From positions 1 through 10,170 of the forward strand of contig JABSRY010000048.1 in assembly GCA_013214985.1 (NCBI GenBank): 10,170 nt of DNA, written 5' to 3'. The translations under genes were made by a program, and so were the position numbers. A model generated the notes under the pieces. That model ran no database searches and was not told the DNA's origin. It was given only the letters and a program-made list of their open reading frames with translations. Numbering within the stretch: position 1 is the first letter of the stretch; every line of letters begins with the position of its first letter. Positions 6,937 to 10,170 of this stretch are shown in pieces. The stretch comes from Hyphomicrobiales bacterium (GTDB taxonomy: Bacteria > Pseudomonadota > Alphaproteobacteria > Rhizobiales > OSC116).

Positions 6937-7005
6937 TATATTTTTCCTTATATATTTTTAATTTCAAACCAAAATTTTATTTGGGTAAATTTTTATTCGT
7001 TGTCA

Positions 7006-8190
7006 TTAGGCCAAGCATGATGGGCCAATAGGTTCAAAGCTCTTATAGGTCAGAATAAATTCGACATGCCCTAATTGTTCAGATTTTGTTTGTTGACCAG
7101 CAGCCACTGCCAATATGAGTTCGTATATTTCATCTCCGACATCATCTAAAGTGTGAGTAAGTTCGAGTATTTTGCCAGCATTAATATCCATATCATCACT
7201 CATATTGTGATAAGTTTCGGGATTAGCACATATTTTTATAACGGGTGAAATTGCCGAGCCAACCACTGAACCTCGACCAGTCGCAAATAGGGTAATATGT
7301 GAACCGCAAGCAATGAGCTCTACAATATCGGCATTGTCTACAATGTTAGGAAAACCAAAGCGCACCTCACCATCTGGTACAACATCCAGCAAATATAAGC
7401 CACCATTTTGCGGTATGTCGCCGGGCTTAATAAGGCCACTTATTGATGATTTTCCACTTTTGGCATAGGCACCCATTGATTTTTCTTCAATTGTCGAGAG
7501 ACCACCATCTGCATTACCAGGTGCAAAACTTGGATAGCCCAATGTTTCGTAATATTTGGCAGCTTTTTCAATTGAGGTGGCCAGTTCAATTCCCAATTCT
7601 TTGGTCTTTGCGCGTTTTGCAATGTCGGTTTCGCAACCAATCAATTCGCCAGTTTCTTCAAAAATACAAATAGCACCCTCGGCAACCAAACGGTCGAAAC
7701 TTTTGCCGATGGCAGGATTTGCGGTTAAACCATTAGTGCCATCTGAACCGCCGCAAATTGTGCCAATGATTAATTCTGAAACATCCATATCTACGACTTT
7801 GATATTGATATCTTGCTTTGCCTGTTTTATCCATGACACACCTTCATTAATGGAGGATTTTGTGCCGCCAATTTGTTGAATTGTGATGGTGTTAACAGAT
7901 CGGTCTGTGGTGGCAATGAATTTTTGCAACTGTCTTTTATTCATACCCTCACACCCAAGCGAGATTAACAATACACTGCCAACATTTGGGTGAGTGCAGA
8001 GCGTTTGAAGCATATTTTGTGCGTAGCTATTTGGGTAACAACCTGGGAAACCAATGACTTGCACCTCATCATCAGCAAAATTTGCGGCAATTTTCTGAGC
8101 CACATGGTGCGCGCATTCGACTAGATACACGATGACAGTGACATTGCGTATGCCCTTGCGGCCATCTTTACGTAAATATGCCTTTATCAT
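7006..8190 (-). CDS. UxaA-family sugar-acid dehydratase, large (C-terminal domain) subunit
   Basis: A 394-residue protein matching the catalytic part of altronate/galactarate dehydratases, which remove water from an aldonic or aldaric acid to give a 2-keto-3-deoxy acid using a metal (iron) centre. Motifs: RKGIRN (11-16), ECAHHVA (25-31), GFPGCYPN (47-54), LGCEGMNK (78-85), GGTKSSINEG, CGGSDGTNGLTANPAIG (146-162), NADGGLSTIEEKSMGAYAKSG (226-246) and TGRGSV (304-309). Cysteines in these blocks are candidate metal ligands. The ATG overlaps the SAF-subunit stop by 1 nt (TGATG), with GGAG upstream, so the two subunits are likely made together. Campylobacter jejuni also has split uxaA genes in its L-fucose locus. 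It is intact; the substrate is inferred to be an aldonate such as L-fuconate. Confidence 0.9.
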   Translation of the reverse strand: MIKAYLRKDGRKGIRNVTVIVYLVECAHHVAQKIAANFADDEVQVIGFPGCYPNSYAQNMLQTLCTHPNVGSVLLISLGCEGMNKRQLQKFIATTDRSVNTITIQQIGGTKSSINEGVSWIKQAKQDINIKVVDMDVSELIIGTICGGSDGTNGLTANPAIGKSFDRLVAEGAICIFEETGELIGCETDIAKRAKTKELGIELATSIEKAAKYYETLGYPSFAPGNADGGLSTIEEKSMGAYAKSGKSSISGLIKPGDIPQNGGLYLLDVVPDGEVRFGFPNIVDNADIVELIACGSHITLFATGRGSVVGSAISPVIKICANPETYHNMSDDMDINAGKILELTHTLDDVGDEIYELILAVAAGQQTKSEQLGHVEFILTYKSFEPIGPSCLA

Positions 8191-8513
8191 CAGAGATCCT
8201 CCATTTGCTGGGGTTTAAGAACTGAAGGCATATAAGTGCTGGCAATGTTATGAAAGTGAATAAGCTCACCTTGCCCAATTCGTTTAACAGCAACACCAAT
8301 TACATAGCCATATTTTAGAATTTCTGCCCCTTTATCGATGTTATGTCGAGCGAGTTTAAACCCCATTTTGACATTTTTTTGCAGTTTGATTTTTACATAA
8401 TTTAACCAAATTTCTTCATTTTTTTTAAGTGGTTGAATCACCATTAATATATTGTCATTTTTATCTAGCAACAAAAGGCGTTTGTCAGTATTTACAGTGA
8501 GCAATTTGGACAT
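8190..8513 (-). CDS. UxaA-family dehydratase, small SAF-domain subunit
   Basis: About 107 residues, the separate N-terminal domain of altronate dehydratase. The SAF-domain core GFKLARHNIDKGAEILKYG and the following VIGVA...IGQGELIHFHNI carry the typical G-x-K-x-A, KYG and H-x-HN positions. I choose the ATG at 8513 rather than the TTG at 8525: the ATG begins one nt after the upstream gene's TAA, while the TTG lies inside that gene. Neither has a strong ribosome-binding site, which points to coupling with the enolase-family gene. The ~40 residues before the SAF core (LLLLDKNDNILMVIQPLKKN) are lysine-rich and more variable, as in free-standing SAF subunits. It presumably pairs with the large subunit to shape the active site. 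Confidence 0.85.
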   Translation of the reverse strand: MSKLLTVNTDKRLLLLDKNDNILMVIQPLKKNEEIWLNYVKIKLQKNVKMGFKLARHNIDKGAEILKYGYVIGVAVKRIGQGELIHFHNIASTYMPSVLKPQQMEDL

Positions 8514-8514
8514 A

Positions 8515-9633
8515 TTAATTCTCAATCAGTTGAAATGTATGATTGTCGATAAAATCCCAATCAAACTCGATGCCTAGGCCAGCAGGCTCTGGTAGTGTGG
8601 CTATGCCATTCTTAATATCGATGGGTTGTTTCAGACCAAAAGAGAATTTATCTGTTGGCCATAAAAGCTCCAAATAACTATTGTTGGATATAGCTGCACA
8701 AATATGCAGATTAACCAATTCAAGCGGGTGAAAAATGGATGTGTGGATTTCGCAATTTCGGTGAAAGGCCTCGGCTAAATTGGCGGTTTTCAAAACCCCG
8801 GTAATGCCACCAGACCAAGATACATCGGCACGGACGCTGTCGACCACATTGGTGGCAATAACCTCGGCCACGCTATAAGGATGCTTGGCCAGCACTTCAG
8901 CGCCGACAATGGGAATATTGACTTTGGATTTCAACTCTCTTAACGCCGAAAAGGCTTCATCGGGTAGCGGTTCTTCGAGCCATAAATAGTTTAGTTTTTC
9001 TAATTCTTGTGCAAATCTGACCATTTCATTTAATGAATAGGCCGCCACCGGGTCTGACATTAAGTTAAAGTCTTCGCCGACCGCTTCTCTTACGGCTTGG
9101 TGTATGGCCAAATCTTCATCTATATTATGGTTAGGCGGGTGCAATTTATAGGCTTTGAATCCAGCATTTTTTACTTCCAATGCTTCTGCTACATAGGCAT
9201 CTGAATTTGGTAAAACCAGCGAACTGCAATATACCTGCACTTGGTTTTTATAACCACCAATATATTGATATAAAGGTTGGTTTGCTTGTAGAGATGCTAA
9301 TATCCATAGGTAAATATCCGCCGGGTCATAGCTATAAATTGGCAGGTGACTCCACCACCTATCTGCCTTGCGAAAATCTTGCCATATCTTCTCGCGGTTT
9401 AGTGCATTTTGGCCAATGAATAATGGCCGTAGGGCTTTGATAGCCAGCAGAGCAGAGCCATGTGCAGATTTTGCGGCAAAGCCAAAACTTGAGGCGGTAT
9501 GCCCGCATTCAGTGGTTATGGTATAAACCAAAAATTCAATTTCGCCAGATGAGTCGGATGACTTAAGCATTTGCGGGACAAAGTTTTTGTCCTGCAAGCT
9601 GCAACATCTAATTTTGAAATCGGTTATTATCAT
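8515..9633 (-). CDS. Mandelate racemase/muconate lactonizing enzyme-family protein (sugar-acid dehydratase type)
   Basis: A 372-residue enolase-superfamily enzyme, likely cytosolic and Mg-dependent. The N-terminal capping domain covers about 1-125 and the barrel about 130-350. Metal ligands are D194 (LMSDP), E220 (WLEEPL) and E246 (GAEVL). D270 (VRADVS) and H297 (CEIHTS) form the Asp-His dyad of the mandelate racemase subgroup, and E322 is near the usual final acid. The position normally KxK on the second strand is K163-L164-H165 (AYKLHPP), so the second base is His. Family members dehydrate aldonates such as L-fuconate, L-rhamnonate and D-galactonate or racemise hydroxy acids; dehydration fits the downstream keto-deoxy acid enzymes. 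The start overlaps the preceding stop (TAATG). The substrate cannot be assigned from sequence alone. Confidence 0.9.
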   Translation of the reverse strand: MIITDFKIRCCSLQDKNFVPQMLKSSDSSGEIEFLVYTITTECGHTASSFGFAAKSAHGSALLAIKALRPLFIGQNALNREKIWQDFRKADRWWSHLPIYSYDPADIYLWILASLQANQPLYQYIGGYKNQVQVYCSSLVLPNSDAYVAEALEVKNAGFKAYKLHPPNHNIDEDLAIHQAVREAVGEDFNLMSDPVAAYSLNEMVRFAQELEKLNYLWLEEPLPDEAFSALRELKSKVNIPIVGAEVLAKHPYSVAEVIATNVVDSVRADVSWSGGITGVLKTANLAEAFHRNCEIHTSIFHPLELVNLHICAAISNNSYLELLWPTDKFSFGLKQPIDIKNGIATLPEPAGLGIEFDWDFIDNHTFQLIEN

Positions 9634-10031
9634 TAAAATTTACCGTATTTGAGATAGGCATCCTGTGGATCCATCCCATTTATAATCGCGGTGCGTACCT
9701 TGTTTTCTTTGTGCATGGCTTCATTAGATTTAAGTGTAACTTGTTCTAAATCGGCTTGTGGAATACGCACAATTCCATCTAAATCGGCTAAGATAATGTC
9801 GCCAGGTTTTATCAGCACGTCACCAATTGTAATATCCACATCAAAACCTGTCGGCATCCACTTGCCCACAACATCGCGCGGGGTGTGAAACCGCCGCCAG
9901 TTTTGAAAACCTAGTTTTTCCATAAAATGTGAATCTCTAATGCCGCCATCGACAATACAGCCCAATGCAAGGCCGTGACTTTCACCAAAGGTCGTGACAG
10001 TGAAAAGTTTTCCTAAGCTGTTACCTGACAT
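9633..10031 (-). CDS. Chimeric ORF: chorismate synthase N-terminus fused to C-terminal half of an RraA-family protein
   Basis: A 132-codon frame starting at ATG 10031 with GGAAG upstream. Residues 1-29 (MSGNSLGKLFTVTTFGESHG, then LALGCIVDG) are the conserved start of chorismate synthase, including the GESHG signature. From about residue 29 the sequence is RraA/HMG-aldolase-like: GGIRDS, PRDVVGKWMPTGF, VDITIGDVLIKPGDIILADLDG, IVRIP, and the usual C-terminus NGMDPQDAYLKYGKF. RraA-family proteins are about 160-230 residues; the N-terminal half, with part of the substrate pocket, is missing, although the R-D pair of the metal site remains. Neither parent protein is complete, so aldolase or chorismate synthase activity is unlikely. 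The stop is TAATG with the enolase-family gene, so the ORF may serve mainly to lead ribosomes into the operon. A misassembly must be ruled out. Confidence 0.85.
   Translation of the reverse strand: MSGNSLGKLFTVTTFGESHGLALGCIVDGGIRDSHFMEKLGFQNWRRFHTPRDVVGKWMPTGFDVDITIGDVLIKPGDIILADLDGIVRIPQADLEQVTLKSNEAMHKENKVRTAIINGMDPQDAYLKYGKF
9943..9953 (-). other. Fusion joint between aroC and rraA-like coding sequence
   Basis: The translation changes family across GTCGATGGCGG (…IVDGG…). Chorismate synthases have IVDG followed by x-PPG, and RraA-family proteins have (V/I)(V/I)DGG(I/V)RD, so the two genes share a short identical stretch here. Microhomology-mediated joining is the simplest explanation. The exact break cannot be placed more tightly without parental sequences. 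Confidence 0.7.
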
Positions 10032-10170
10032 GCCAACTTCCAATATTAAATAAAGGGTTACACGATACATATAGGATAGCAAATTTGACGGAAGGTAGTC
10101 TTAGGTCAAGCTCTTTGATATCCACTCCACCTAATGTTAGTAATACATTCATATATCTCATCACTTATGC
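10032..10170 (-). promoter_or_regulatory. Leader region upstream of the aroC-derived start
   Basis: It should contain the native aroC 5' region: GGAAG at 10037-10041 is a ribosome-binding site 5 nt before the ATG. An AT-rich stretch (TATCCTATATGTATCG, about 10066-10081 on the minus strand) could hold a -10 box, but no -35 with good spacing is clear. A TTAGGT...ACCTAA pair of 6-bp arms flanks 10110-10131, too short to call an operator. A 46-codon frame (10021-10161) crosses the region and overlaps the aroC start; I do not regard it as a gene. Confidence 0.4.

Noticed and set aside
6969..6984. A small hairpin (CCAAA/TTTGG) between the UxaA and SDR genes as a terminator.
   Set aside because: The stem is only 5 bp and AT-rich, with no clear U-run on the transcribed strand; too weak to call.
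8190..8525. TTG at 8525 as the start of the SAF-domain subunit.
   Set aside because: ATG at 8513, one nt after the upstream stop, is the more economical coupled start and loses no conserved residues.
10021..10161. A 46-codon minus-strand frame upstream of the aroC start contains ILYVSCNP, which recalls the SCNP motif of RNA m5U methyltransferases.
   Set aside because: The surrounding residues do not follow the family before or after the motif, it overlaps the aroC start, and it occupies what should be the aroC leader. Chance or a very old fragment is more likely.

Overview
The window is an AT-rich, IS-disrupted accessory region of a proteobacterium. The first ~29 residues of a chorismate synthase gene near the right edge look gammaproteobacterial (MSGNSLGKLFTVTTFGESHG), so a gammaproteobacterium is the best guess. 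Clustered gene breakage and nested IS elements fit a host-associated or otherwise fast-rearranging genome. That is inference: there is no rRNA gene or other taxonomic anchor.

Left module (1-4170, minus strand): an operon for a polyamine/opine-type (PotABCD-like) ABC importer with two short-chain dehydrogenases in the middle. Transcription order is permease, SDR, SDR, Tat-type solute-binding protein, ATPase. The permease and both SDR genes overlap by ATGA. The permease has lost its 5' part to an IS. The binding-protein gene has a one-base excess in an A7 run, and the ATPase gene has lost one base at its Q-loop. As sequenced, no transporter gene is intact, while both SDRs are. A perfect 11-bp hairpin lies between the binding-protein and ATPase genes.

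Middle (4171-5764): a complete IS256-family element with an intact transposase carrying an 18-bp in-frame duplication. It abuts the 3' remnant of an IS6-family element that keeps its last ~50 transposase codons and right inverted repeat. No target duplication flanks the IS256 element or the IS6 remnant, so this is a rearrangement joint rather than a simple insertion.

Right module (5765-10031, minus strand): a sugar-acid catabolic operon resembling the non-phosphorylating L-fuconate/L-rhamnonate route. Order is RraA-like fragment, enolase-superfamily dehydratase, SAF-domain subunit and large subunit of a split UxaA-type dehydratase, a BDH2-like SDR (2-keto-3-deoxy-sugar-acid dehydrogenase type), and a fumarylacetoacetate-hydrolase-family hydrolase. 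The last is cut in half by the IS6 end. The first four genes are spaced for translational coupling (TAATG, 1-nt gap, TGATG).

Right edge: the first gene of the catabolic operon is a chimera. The start codon, ribosome-binding site and first ~29 codons of aroC (chorismate synthase) are fused in frame to the C-terminal half of an RraA-family protein, so a housekeeping translation start now leads the operon. This fusion, together with the double-IS joint, is the most noteworthy content. I saw no tRNA, rRNA or CRISPR array and no convincing novel defence system.
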